A stretch of DNA of 64,000 nucleotides from DASQPR01 sp963727415 (GTDB lineage: Bacteria; Actinomycetota; Actinomycetes; Mycobacteriales; Micromonosporaceae), in the NCBI GenBank assembly GCA_963727415.1, contig CAVSGF010000001.1:186001-250000 (forward strand), in the 5' to 3' direction. A program made the translations under genes and the position numbers. Each line of letters starts with the position of its first letter. The first letter of the stretch is position 1. Below the pieces are notes generated by a model, which was not told the origin of the DNA, ran no database searches, and saw nothing but the letters and a program-made list of their open reading frames with translations. Shown piece after piece: positions 51,379 through 59,181 of this stretch.

Positions 51379-53403
51379 CTAGCGCGTGTCGACCTCGCTG
51401 ATCGTCTCGGCCCCCAGGGTCTGCCGAAGTAGGTCGATCGCCTGCTGCTCGCCGGATTGCGGGCTGGCGGCGAGGTCATCGTCATCGAGCGGTTCGTCGT
51501 CGTCGTCGAACCCGATGTCGTGCTCGGTTACCCCTGACGGTCGACTCCCAGTGGGCCATTCCGGCTCCGCCGGTGGCGGGGGTGCGTCCCGGCTGGGCCG
51601 TCGCGGCGCGTTGGTGCCCGGTGCCGAGCCGGACGTACGGGCCGGTGCTGCGCTGGGCGCCGCGACCGGCCCGGACGACGATGGCCGGCTTGCGACGGGC
51701 GCGGCGGCCGGGGCCGAGCGGGCTTCCGTGGTCGGCCCCGACACCTCGCATCGCACCTGCCACGTGCCGCCGATCACCTCGCCGAGTGCTTCCAGCACCA
51801 GTTTCGGATCCGATGACAGCGCCTGGGCGTGGAACTGGTGCTTGAACACCAGCACGAGGGTGTTCCCGTCGACGTCGCGGACGATCGCCTCACGGACCAC
51901 GGCCGCGGCGCGCGGGCTGGCCCTGCGCACATAGGTCAGGACGTCGTCCCAGATCCGCCGGACCGCCGCGGCGTCCATGGCACCAGGCGTCCGGGCCGGC
52001 GACGCCGCGGCCTTGTCGGCGGGCGGGTCACCGGCGGGTCGCCCGGAGTCGGCCGCTCTCGCACCGGATGGGGCTTGCCGTTCGACCGGCGGCTGAGCCG
52101 ACTTGGCGGGGCTCACTACCGGTGGCGGCGTGGCCTGAACCGGGCGCTCCGCTTGCTTCGCTGCCACGGGCGCTCGTGACGGGGCGCGGGCCGTAGCAGG
52201 CTCGCTGTCGGCCAGCGCCGCTGACGGCGGCTCATCGCCGGTTACTGTGAGCCGCCGCTCCATCCGCTCCATCCGCTGGAGGAGGGAAGCGGTCGACTCC
52301 TCGGCGCCGGGCAGCAGCATCCGCGCCGCGATCAGTTCGAGCACCAGGCGCGGACCGGTCGTGCCGCGCATGTCGGTCAGCCCGGCATGCACGACGTCGG
52401 CCATCCGCGACAGCGTGGCCGGACCGAAACGCTGGGCCTGGGCCTCCATCCGGGTCAACTCGTCGTCGGATCCGTCCAGCAGACCCTTGCCGATGGCGTC
52501 CGGGACCTGCTGCAACACGATCAGATCACGCAGTCGAGTCAGCAGGTCACCAGCGAACCGGCGCGGATCATGGCCGGCCTCGATCACCCGGTCGATGGTG
52601 CCGAACACGGCAGCGCCATCGCTTGCGGCTAGTCCGTCGCAGACCTCGTCGATCAGCGAAACATCTGTTACTCCGAGCAGGGCGACGGCACGAGCGTAGG
52701 TAACGCCGTCCTCGGTAGCGCCGGCAATAAGCTGATCAAGGATCGACAGCGCGTCCCGGACCGAACCGCCGCCGGCGCGGACGACCAGCGGAAACACGTT
52801 CGGCTCGACCTTGACGCCTTCGGCGGTGCTCAGCTTTTCCAGGTACGGGCGGAGCGCGCTGGGCGGGATCAACCGGAACGGATAGTGGTGAGTGCGCGAC
52901 TTGATGGTCCCGAGGACCTTCTCCGGCTCCGTGGTCGCGAACACGAACTTCACGTAGTCCGGCGGTTCCTCGACAAGCTTGAGCAGGGCGTTGAAACCGG
53001 CCGACGAGACCATGTGCGCTTCGTCGATCACGTACACCTTGTAGCGGCTGGACACCGGCGCGAAGAAAGCGCGCTCGCGCAGGTCACGGGCATCGTCGAC
53101 GCCTCCGTGGCTGGCCGCGTCGATCTCGATGACGTCGATCGAACCGGGGCCGTCCGGTGCCAGCGCCCGGCATGATTCGCACTCACCGCAGGGATCGGGC
53201 GTGGGGCCCTTGGCACAGTTCAGCGATCGTGCCAGGATCCGAGCGCTACTGGTCTTGCCGCACCCGCGCGGACCGGAGAACAGGTAGGCATGGCTCAGCC
53301 GGCCGGTCCGCAGCGCCTGGCTGAGCGGCTCGGTCACGTGCTCCTGGCCGATCATCTCGGCGAACGTGCGAGGACGGTATTTGCGGTAGAGCGCCAGCGC
53401 CAC
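51379..53403 (-). CDS. dnaX: DNA polymerase III subunit gamma/tau
   Basis: Encodes 674 residues. Clamp-loader ATPase: N-terminus ALALYRKYRPRTFAEMIGQE, Walker A GPRGCGKTS (residues 44-52), four-Cys zinc module (C63, C72, C75, C78), Walker B VYVIDEAHM (from 123), sensor 1 KFVFATTEPEKV, then the lid and collar domains to about residue 370. From there a long Pro/Ala-rich linker (about 385-480), a tau-type domain (RRIWDDVLTYVRRASPRAAAVVRE), another disordered stretch and an acidic tail (DDDDEPLDDDDLAASPQ) before a final helix. Start: GTG 53403 with AGGAGG 6 bases upstream. No slippery A-run for programmed frameshifting was seen. Downstream neighbours and the SRP RNA upstream match other actinobacteria. 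Confidence 0.96.
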   Translation of the reverse strand: MALALYRKYRPRTFAEMIGQEHVTEPLSQALRTGRLSHAYLFSGPRGCGKTSSARILARSLNCAKGPTPDPCGECESCRALAPDGPGSIDVIEIDAASHGGVDDARDLRERAFFAPVSSRYKVYVIDEAHMVSSAGFNALLKLVEEPPDYVKFVFATTEPEKVLGTIKSRTHHYPFRLIPPSALRPYLEKLSTAEGVKVEPNVFPLVVRAGGGSVRDALSILDQLIAGATEDGVTYARAVALLGVTDVSLIDEVCDGLAASDGAAVFGTIDRVIEAGHDPRRFAGDLLTRLRDLIVLQQVPDAIGKGLLDGSDDELTRMEAQAQRFGPATLSRMADVVHAGLTDMRGTTGPRLVLELIAARMLLPGAEESTASLLQRMERMERRLTVTGDEPPSAALADSEPATARAPSRAPVAAKQAERPVQATPPPVVSPAKSAQPPVERQAPSGARAADSGRPAGDPPADKAAASPARTPGAMDAAAVRRIWDDVLTYVRRASPRAAAVVREAIVRDVDGNTLVLVFKHQFHAQALSSDPKLVLEALGEVIGGTWQVRCEVSGPTTEARSAPAAAPVASRPSSSGPVAAPSAAPARTSGSAPGTNAPRRPSRDAPPPPAEPEWPTGSRPSGVTEHDIGFDDDDEPLDDDDLAASPQSGEQQAIDLLRQTLGAETISEVDTR

Positions 53404-53447
53404 CTGTGACCTCCTGCTCGCCCGTGCTACTCGCCGGTCTGCTGCGC

Positions 53448-53501
53448 ATTCTTCCGGCTTGTCGCCTTCTTCCGGCTCGGCGCCTTCTTCCGGCTCAGCG
53501 T
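53448..53501. repeat. Three 18-bp tandem repeats upstream of dnaX
   Basis: Copies at 53448-53465, 53466-53483 and 53484-53501 share TTCTTCCGGCT and differ at a few positions. They lie 45-98 bp before the dnaX start, between dnaX and the SRP RNA gene, in the likely 5' leader or promoter. Followed by a run of TTCC-rich sequence to about 53535. Confidence 0.65.
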
Positions 53502-53763
53502 TTTCTTTCCAGCCGCTGTTCCGGCCTTCCGGCCTATCCTTCCGGACGCCGCTAAGCCTCTCATGGCGATATGACATCGCCCACTGTTGGGCCGAGGCTC
53601 GACATGCCATTGGAGCGAGCGTCACATACCGCCGCCCCCGGGGCCACCCCGGGCCGCCCTCGCGCGGCCCGGACGGCCAAAGATCACGCACCGCCCCGTC
53701 GCAGGCCAGCCCATGATCCACCCAGCCGCTTGGCAACCGGCTGACAGGAGGTGCGAAAGACAA

Positions 53764-53851
53764 GGCCCCTCGTGCACCCGTCAGAGCCCGCTTATCCTTG
53801 CTGCCTTCCGGCCCTGGGGAGGTTCACGAGATGCACGCCGCACGAGGGGTA
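53764..53851 (-). ncRNA. ffs: Signal recognition particle RNA (4.5S type)
   Basis: The minus strand contains the invariant SRP RNA tip: GAACCTCCCCAGGGCCGGAA, then GGCAGCAAGGATAAGC, GGGCTCTGACGGG. Terminal arms CCCCTCGTGC and GCACGAGGGG pair to close the rod, giving an RNA of about 88 nt. It is the bacterial small SRP RNA that binds Ffh and guides membrane proteins to the translocon. Its place beside dnaX and tRNA-Ser is conserved in actinobacteria. The exact ends are estimated from the closing stem. Confidence 0.93.
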
Positions 53852-53953
53852 ATGCAACTGTACCCGGTCGGCCGTTGATCATTCCGGGCAGCGTCGGGAG
53901 GCCGGGGTGTGGGCGCGGTGGCGCTCGGCCGGACGTTCTGTATCCTGGCTCGC

Positions 53954-54041
53954 GGAGGATTCGCCTAGAGGCCTAGGGCGCACGCTTGGAAAGCGTGTTG
54001 GGTTCACACCCTCACGAGTTCGAATCTCGTATCCTCCGCCA
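53954..54041 (+). tRNA. tRNA-Ser (GGA anticodon)
   Basis: A complete class II tRNA: acceptor GGAGGAT pairing with ATCCTCC, D-arm GCCTAGAGGCCTAGGGC, anticodon arm CACGCTTGGAAAGCGTG with anticodon GGA, long variable arm (TTGGGTTCACACCCTCAC), T-arm GAGTTCGAATCTC, discriminator G and encoded CCA at 54039-54041. It reads UCC/UCU codons. Its 3' end is duplicated at 55135. Confidence 0.97.
54026..54041 (+). repeat. Putative attL within tRNA-Ser 3' end
   Basis: CTCGTATCCTCCGCCA, the last 16 bases of tRNA-Ser with its CCA, recurs exactly at 55135-55150 in the same orientation. Such duplications are made when an integrase inserts an element at a tRNA gene. This copy keeps the tRNA functional. Confidence 0.6.
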
Positions 54042-54152
54042 CCCTGATCAGGCACAACGCTCGGCGGTCCACGCGGACCGGCCGGGCGTTGATCGTTTAC
54101 CACGAACGCAGCTGCGTGTTGGGCTCAATCACCAACCTTCACAACCGCCACC

Positions 54153-54956
54153 TCAGCCGAGGACGAACTCCAGTACCAGGTTCGCGAACATCTTCGGGTC
54201 GGTCTGGTCCGCCACATGCTGATGGCCCGCAAGGGTCACCACGCGGGAGTCGGGGACGGACTCGGCCACAGCCCGGACCGCGTCCTGCAGGAAGGCGGGG
54301 CTGTCCCCACCCTGGACCAGCAACGTCGGCGCCCGCACCGCGGCCGTCTCGCCCGGCTCCAGCACCAGCGGGACGCCCTCCTCGCGGGGCAGGGTCGGGG
54401 CCGTGGCCACCCGGGCTTGCCGGGTGGGTTGCTCCCTCAGGTAGGCGATCTCCTCCTCGGGCATGTGCAGCACCTCGCGCACCATCAGATCAGCCACGTC
54501 CTCGTAGCGGCCCGCGTCGGACGCCGCCTGCATCCGTGCCACCAGCTCCGCAGGCTGGCCGGACTCGGCGACCGCCGGCTCGTACAGCACCAACCGCCGC
54601 ACACCCGGGGTCCGGGCCGCAGCGCGCAGTGCCAAGTACCCGCCAAGCGAGTGGCCGAGCACATCCACCGGTTGTGTGGCGTCGCCGGCCAGGGTGTCGA
54701 TCACCGCGACAACGTCCTCGACCTCCCGCTCCGGTGACCATTCCGGCCCATCGGTACTTCCACCTCGCCCGCGCCGGTCCATCGCGTGCACTGTCCGATG
54801 GCTCGAGAGAAATTCGGTGATCCGCCACCGCCGGTGGTCCGACATCGACCCATGCACGAGCAGCATGGGTGGCCCCGCCCCGCTGCTCCACACGGCGATG
54901 CTGGCTCCGTCCGGCGAGGAGACGTACCGAGGCTCCGGCGCATGTTCCTGGACCAT
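54153..54956 (-). CDS. Alpha/beta hydrolase
   Basis: Encodes 267 residues. Classic alpha/beta hydrolase fold: SPDGASIAVWSSGAGPPMLLVHGSM with the oxyanion HG, AMDRRGRGGSTDG, nucleophile Ser103 in VDVLGHSLGGYLAL, an acidic residue candidate in LLVQGGDSPAFL and catalytic His in LAGHQHVADQTDPKMF. A helical lid lies at about 130-190. It may be an esterase or a haloperoxidase-like enzyme; no substrate can be named. It is the only intact gene between the two 16-bp tRNA-derived repeats, so it probably arrived as mobile cargo. No integrase remains. It is monocistronic. Confidence 0.88.
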   Translation of the reverse strand: MVQEHAPEPRYVSSPDGASIAVWSSGAGPPMLLVHGSMSDHRRWRITEFLSSHRTVHAMDRRGRGGSTDGPEWSPEREVEDVVAVIDTLAGDATQPVDVLGHSLGGYLALRAAARTPGVRRLVLYEPAVAESGQPAELVARMQAASDAGRYEDVADLMVREVLHMPEEEIAYLREQPTRQARVATAPTLPREEGVPLVLEPGETAAVRAPTLLVQGGDSPAFLQDAVRAVAESVPDSRVVTLAGHQHVADQTDPKMFANLVLEFVLG

Positions 54957-55134
54957 CGCAACCTCTCAAGGACGACTAGCTCTTCCCACTCGCAGCGCTG
55001 TTGGCCGTTGAGCAAAGACGCGAGTCGACAATCCGGTGGACGTTTCGGCGGGCATCGGGTGCCGACCTTGGCCTCAGTTTGGCTGTTCACGTCCGTTCGG
55101 CGAGGTGAACCCCGAACCGGTGATGTTGCCCTAC

Positions 55135-55150
55135 CTCGTATCCTCCGCCA
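55135..55150 (+). repeat. Putative attR copy of the tRNA-Ser end
   Basis: Exact 16-bp copy of the tRNA-Ser 3' end located 1109 bp downstream of the original. It coincides with the point where the truncated ATPase-like frame begins to look protein-like. Confidence 0.6.
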
Positions 55151-55374
55151 TCTTTGCCGGGGCGAAACGCCTTTCGGCCAAGTGGAACGACGTCATGGGG
55201 GCGGATCACATCGAGCGCCTTCGGCACATCCGCGACCTCATCACGAAGGCTGGTCGTTATGACACCACCGCGACCCGCCTCTTCTGCTTCAGCGGTGCCG
55301 GGTTCAACGACCGCGCACGCGACCTCGCCGGAGCCGACGTCTACTTGATCGACCTCAACACGCTGTGCGGGTAG
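55135..55374 (+). pseudogene. C-terminal fragment of a DUF234-type ATPase
   Basis: About 79 codons ending in TAG. The text LRHIRDLITKAGRYDTTATRLFCFSGAGF followed by ADVYLIDLNTLC resembles the C-terminus of archaeal/bacterial ATPases that carry a DUF234 nuclease-like domain (pattern LxLFSxxGF...LVDLxxL). The ATPase part is absent. The open frame continues upstream to about 55036 without family character, and homology seems to start at the 16-bp repeat. I read it as a gene cut by the integration or deletion event that made the repeat pair. Family assignment is tentative. Confidence 0.45.
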
Positions 55375-55405
55375 AGGCACGCCGGCTCCGGCTCGGCCCT
55401 GTCGG

Positions 55406-55894
55406 CTATTGCCGCAGTACGCCCTCGATCGCCGACCGCAGGTCCGGGTCTTCCGGTGTCACCCGAGACCGGAACCGACGGACGATCTTGCCATCCGGCG
55501 CGACCAGGAACTTCTCGAAGTTCCACTTCACGTCGCCCGCCTCGCCGCTGTCGTCGGCCACTTCGGTCAACTCCTGGTAGACCGGGTGCCGGTCGGCGCC
55601 GTTGACCTCGATCTTGGCGTACATCGGGAACGTCACGCCGTAGGTCGCCGAGCAGAATTCGGCGATCTCCTCCGACGTGCCAGGCTCCTGACCGCCGAAC
55701 TGGTTGCACGGGAATCCGAGCACCGCGAAACCGCGCCCGGCCAGTTCCTCGTGCAGCGCTTCCAGCCCGGTGTACTGGGGTGTCAGCCCGCACTTGGATG
55801 CGACGTTGACGATGAGCAGTGCGGTTCCGGCGTGCTCGGCCAGGGTGGCCGGCTCACCGGACAGGCGGGTCAGGGGGATGTCATACAGGCTCAC
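55406..55894 (-). CDS. Glutathione peroxidase family protein (Cys type)
   Basis: Encodes 162 residues. Thiol peroxidase: VNVASKCGLTPQYTGLEAL with peroxidatic Cys35 (not selenocysteine), VLGFPCNQFGGQEPGTSEEI with the conserved Gln and a Cys, and VKWNFEKFLVAPDGKIVRRF with the conserved Trp-Asn. The catalytic tetrad Cys-Gln-Trp-Asn is complete. In actinobacteria, which lack glutathione, these enzymes usually use thioredoxin to reduce hydrogen and lipid peroxides in the cytoplasm. Start ATG 55894, with GGACTC upstream rather than a strong site. It is alone, converging on the ATPase fragment. Confidence 0.93.
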   Translation of the reverse strand: MSLYDIPLTRLSGEPATLAEHAGTALLIVNVASKCGLTPQYTGLEALHEELAGRGFAVLGFPCNQFGGQEPGTSEEIAEFCSATYGVTFPMYAKIEVNGADRHPVYQELTEVADDSGEAGDVKWNFEKFLVAPDGKIVRRFRSRVTPEDPDLRSAIEGVLRQ

Positions 55895-56089
55895 AGCGGA
55901 GTCCTTCCTGGATACTGAGTCACGACGATACCGGCCGTTTTGCGCCGTGAACCCTGACGTGCGCCGCTGGCCGGCCGCTCACCTCCGGGCGGGTCGTGAC
56001 GCACCGCTATCCTCGGCAACCGGTACCGGTTCAGCATCATCGCCCGTGGGTGCCGCTGCCACTTGACCAGCCCGGCGTGGAAGGCCGGC

Positions 56090-57628
56090 TCAGTCAGCGG
56101 GCGTGTGGCGGACGAACAGCAGGAACGCACCGCCCCGGAAGTGGACGGTCTCCACCCAGTGCAGGCCCGCCTCCTTGAACTGGGCGTACCGGCGCTCCTC
56201 CAGCACCCGGTTGGCCGGCCGCGCGGACGGGAATGCCCAGTACTTGACCGCCCACACTCGATCCACCGAACGCAGACGCCTGACCAGGGTGGTGTCACTG
56301 ACGTTGTAACCGCTGAAGTTCGCCGCCTCGGCCTGGGATTTCAGCAGGCCCACGTCGCGCAGCCCGGCGTAGGCCGAGGGATACGAATGGGACATGAACC
56401 GCTGGGTCGGGACCAGGTACACGATGGCGTCGCCGGCCCGTTTGTTCGCCTGGATGTAGGCCGCCTCGCCCCGCAGGTCGTTCGCGCCGATCAGCGGGCT
56501 ACGCACGTCGTACTGCATAGGTATCGCGGCGGCCAGAAGCGCGAGCACCAGCGGCGCGTGTAGCCACCAGCGGAACCGGTCCAGTCCAGCGGCGATCAGC
56601 ACCGCGAGCGCCGGAAGGCTGTAGAGCACATACCGGAAGACATAGAGCGGATGCCAGATCGACATCGCAAGCAGCGCCACCGTCGGGGCCAGCAGCCACG
56701 GCAGCCCGACGTTCCACGGCGACGGGGTGCGGATGCCGGCGACCTCGCTGCCCGCGGCCTTGGGCCGGCGCCGGTACGCGAGCGCGATCAGAACCACCGC
56801 CGGGACGACCAGGATCAGGCCACCTGCGAAGTTCACCACCACGTCACGCAAGTCTGCCCAGGTGGGCCTGCTGATCCATCCCGCCGTTCCAGCCTGATTG
56901 AGCGCCAGGTAGCCGATCGGGAGCATCGGCACCGCGGCTACCGCCACAGTGATCAGCCAGCGCATCGCCGGGCGCCAGTTGCGCTGCCCCACGGCATACC
57001 ACGCGACGGTCACCGCATGCGCGGCGAGCAACAGCACCGCGAGCAAGTGCAGCAGCACCAGCAGCACGGCCCCCAACCCGTACGGGATCCAGGCGCGCCG
57101 CCGGTCCGATTCAAGGGCGCGGACCAGGGCGTATGTGGTCCCAACGGCGACCGCGCTGATGAAACCGTACGAGCGGGCATCGTGTGCGATGGAGGAGATC
57201 ATCGGTGCGCCCGCGTAGAGGATCCCGGCGGTCAGCCCGGCACGGCGAGATACCAGGTGCGTACCCAGCACGGACACCAGACCGGCGGCGATCACCACAC
57301 CGATCAGCGACGGGATCCGGATCGCCACCGGCGACGTGCCGAACCAGCCCATCCAGTAATGCATGATCACGTAATAGGTGGCGTGCACCGCGTCGGCGTA
57401 CTGGATCATTCGGAAGATCTGCGGGACGGTACGCGTGCCGATGTCGATCGTCGCCGTCTCGTCCCGGTCGATGCTTACCCGGGTAAGGCCCCACATCCCG
57501 ATGACGAGCGCGAGGGTCATGGGGATGCCAACGGAAACGATCACCGGGGCCAGGCGCGGACGGACCGCATGTTTCCTGACTGATCCGGCCCAAGCACCTG
57601 AAGCCGACATTGCACCCATTATTGCCAC
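56090..57628 (-). CDS. GT-C family membrane glycosyltransferase
   Basis: Encodes up to 512 residues. Polytopic membrane protein with about ten hydrophobic segments, the first at about 27-50, followed by the outer-loop acidic motif VSIDRDETATIDIG (D54/D56/E57), the usual catalytic site of GT-C enzymes of the GT39/GT83/ArnT clan. They use polyprenyl-phosphate sugars on the outer membrane face. Later segments AHDARSYGFISAVAVGTTYALV and HPLYVFRYVLYSLPALAVLIA also fit the clan. The C-terminal ~110 residues form a soluble outside domain. Start is uncertain among GTG 57628, ATG 57619 and ATG 57610. It may modify the wall glycopolymer or glycoproteins. It is followed by a same-strand gap to a methyltransferase gene upstream. 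Confidence 0.82.
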   Translation of the reverse strand: MAIMGAMSASGAWAGSVRKHAVRPRLAPVIVSVGIPMTLALVIGMWGLTRVSIDRDETATIDIGTRTVPQIFRMIQYADAVHATYYVIMHYWMGWFGTSPVAIRIPSLIGVVIAAGLVSVLGTHLVSRRAGLTAGILYAGAPMISSIAHDARSYGFISAVAVGTTYALVRALESDRRRAWIPYGLGAVLLVLLHLLAVLLLAAHAVTVAWYAVGQRNWRPAMRWLITVAVAAVPMLPIGYLALNQAGTAGWISRPTWADLRDVVVNFAGGLILVVPAVVLIALAYRRRPKAAGSEVAGIRTPSPWNVGLPWLLAPTVALLAMSIWHPLYVFRYVLYSLPALAVLIAAGLDRFRWWLHAPLVLALLAAAIPMQYDVRSPLIGANDLRGEAAYIQANKRAGDAIVYLVPTQRFMSHSYPSAYAGLRDVGLLKSQAEAANFSGYNVSDTTLVRRLRSVDRVWAVKYWAFPSARPANRVLEERRYAQFKEAGLHWVETVHFRGGAFLLFVRHTPAD

Positions 57629-57701
57629 AGGCCGGCGACGGTGCAGGCGGGCCGCCTAATCCGCCGGTGTGGCTCGAGCCACCGCCTCCACAGGGGCCGC
57701 A

Positions 57702-58463
57702 TCAGGCGCGGCCGATCACCACCGTCGCGTAGAAGTCGTCCGAGGAGGCGACTTCGGCGGCCAGCCCGCCGCGTTCCATGATTGTCGCTGCCTTCGGCGC
57801 TTGCTGGTCGGACGTCTCGACCAGGAGATGACCGCCGGGCGCCAGCCAGCGGCCCGCCTGTGCCGCGACCCGCCGAAGCATGTCGAGGCCATCGGACCCG
57901 CCGTCGCGGGTAGCGGGGAGTTCGTAGAGCCGCGCCTCCGGCGGCATGAGGACGATTTCACTGGTGGGCACGTACGGAACGTTCGCCGTGAGCGTCCGCA
58001 CCGACCCGCGCAGCAGCGCCGGCAGCGGCTCGAAGAGGTCGCCCACATACGCGCGCGCTCCCGGCGGCATGTTCCGGCGGGCGCACGCGATCGCCGCTGG
58101 ATCGATGTCGGCCGCGTGCAGTTCCACCCCACCGGCGAGCGCGGCCACCGCGGTGCCGATTGCGCCGTTGCCGCAGCAGAGATCGACTACCACGGCGCCC
58201 GGCCCGGTCCGGGCCGCCGCGCAGCGGACCAGGAACTCGGTACGCTGCCGGGGCACGAACACCCCCGGCGCCACGTCCAGCCGCAGCCCGCAGAAGTCCA
58301 CCCACCCCACGATGTATTCAAGGGGCTCGCCGGTGACGCGGCGACGGGCCAGCGCCTCCAGTTCGGCCGGGCCGCTCGCTGCCTCGACCAGGATCCGAGC
58401 CTCGTCCTCGGCGAACACGCAACCGGCGGCCCGCAGGCGCGCGGCGAGGTCAGCGAGTTCCAT
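57702..58463 (-). CDS. PrmC/HemK-like N5-glutamine methyltransferase
   Basis: Encodes 253 residues. SAM-dependent protein methyltransferase: a short N-terminal helical domain (ADLAARLRAAGCVFAEDEARIL, RRVTGEPLEYIVGWVDFCGL), PGVFVPRQRTEFLV, SAM motif VVVDLCCGNGAIGTAVAAL, acidic strand ADIDPAAIACARRN, and the substrate-binding motif TANVPYVPTSEI, an N-x-PY variant. Homologues annotated this way act on release-factor-like Gln residues, but this branch (with NVPY) is distinct from canonical PrmC beside prfA, so the substrate is uncertain. The ATG at 58463 starts 4 bp after the response-regulator stop, so it is translated with the two-component operon. Confidence 0.82.
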   Translation of the reverse strand: MELADLAARLRAAGCVFAEDEARILVEAASGPAELEALARRRVTGEPLEYIVGWVDFCGLRLDVAPGVFVPRQRTEFLVRCAAARTGPGAVVVDLCCGNGAIGTAVAALAGGVELHAADIDPAAIACARRNMPPGARAYVGDLFEPLPALLRGSVRTLTANVPYVPTSEIVLMPPEARLYELPATRDGGSDGLDMLRRVAAQAGRWLAPGGHLLVETSDQQAPKAATIMERGGLAAEVASSDDFYATVVIGRA

Positions 58464-58467
58464 CAGC

Positions 58468-59181
58468 TCAGACAATCGGTACGCCTTCCGAGGGTGGGTG
58501 GCCCCGGCCGGGCGACACCAGGCCGGTCTCGTACGCGAGAACCACCGCCTGGACGCGATCGCGCACGTTGAGCTTGGCCAGGATACGGGCGACGTGCGTC
58601 TTGACCGTCGCCTCTCCGAGGTGGAGTTCGTGGGCCAGCTCGTTGTTGGACAGCCCACCGGCGAGCAAAATCAGCACCTCGCGCTCGCGTGCGGTCAGCC
58701 CGGAAAGATCGGCCGGTACGACCGCGGTCCCGGTCGGACGGGCGAACCGCTCGATCAGCCGCCGCGTGATTGTCGGTGCCAGCAAGGCGTCACCGGCCTG
58801 AACCAGGCGCACCGCATTCACGAGGTGAGCCGGCGTCACGTCCTTGAGAAGGAACCCGCTGGCGCCCGCGTGCAGCGCCGCGTATACGTACTCGTCCAGA
58901 TCGAAGGTGGTGAGGATGACCACTCGCGTCGGTAGGCCCTCGACTGTCGCCGGACCCGTCGCGAGGATCCGGCGGGTCGCCTCCAGCCCATCCATCCCGG
59001 GCATCCGGATGTCCATCAGCACCACGTCCGGCCGATGCCTCCGCACCGCGGCGATCGCCGACTCACCGTCGGTCGCCTCACCGGCCACGTCAATGCCGGC
59101 CGCGGTAAGAATCATGCCGAACCCGCTGCGCACCAGTGCCTGATCGTCGGCGATCACTACGCGGGGAGCCGAGGTGGTCAT
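58468..59181 (-). CDS. NarL/LuxR-type response regulator
   Basis: Encodes 237 residues. Receiver domain with phosphoacceptor Asp57 (VVLMDIRMPGMDGLEATRR), acidic pocket ADDQ and Lys in FLLKDVTPAHLV. DNA-binding LuxR helix-turn-helix at the C-terminus: LTAREREVLILLAGGLSNNELAHELHLGEATVKTHVARILAKL. It overlaps the histidine kinase gene by 4 bp and is phosphorylated by it. Divergent placement next to an ABC transporter implies control of that transporter. Confidence 0.95.
   Translation of the reverse strand: MTTSAPRVVIADDQALVRSGFGMILTAAGIDVAGEATDGESAIAAVRRHRPDVVLMDIRMPGMDGLEATRRILATGPATVEGLPTRVVILTTFDLDEYVYAALHAGASGFLLKDVTPAHLVNAVRLVQAGDALLAPTITRRLIERFARPTGTAVVPADLSGLTAREREVLILLAGGLSNNELAHELHLGEATVKTHVARILAKLNVRDRVQAVVLAYETGLVSPGRGHPPSEGVPIV

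Noticed and set aside
53404..53763. Long N-terminal extension of DnaX
   Set aside because: A GTG with AGGAGG at 53403 matches the start of all DnaX proteins, and the extension consists of tandem-repeat-derived and low-complexity residues reaching the SRP RNA gene.
55406..55894. Selenocysteine glutathione peroxidase
   Set aside because: The active-site codon is for Cys, and there is no in-frame TGA.
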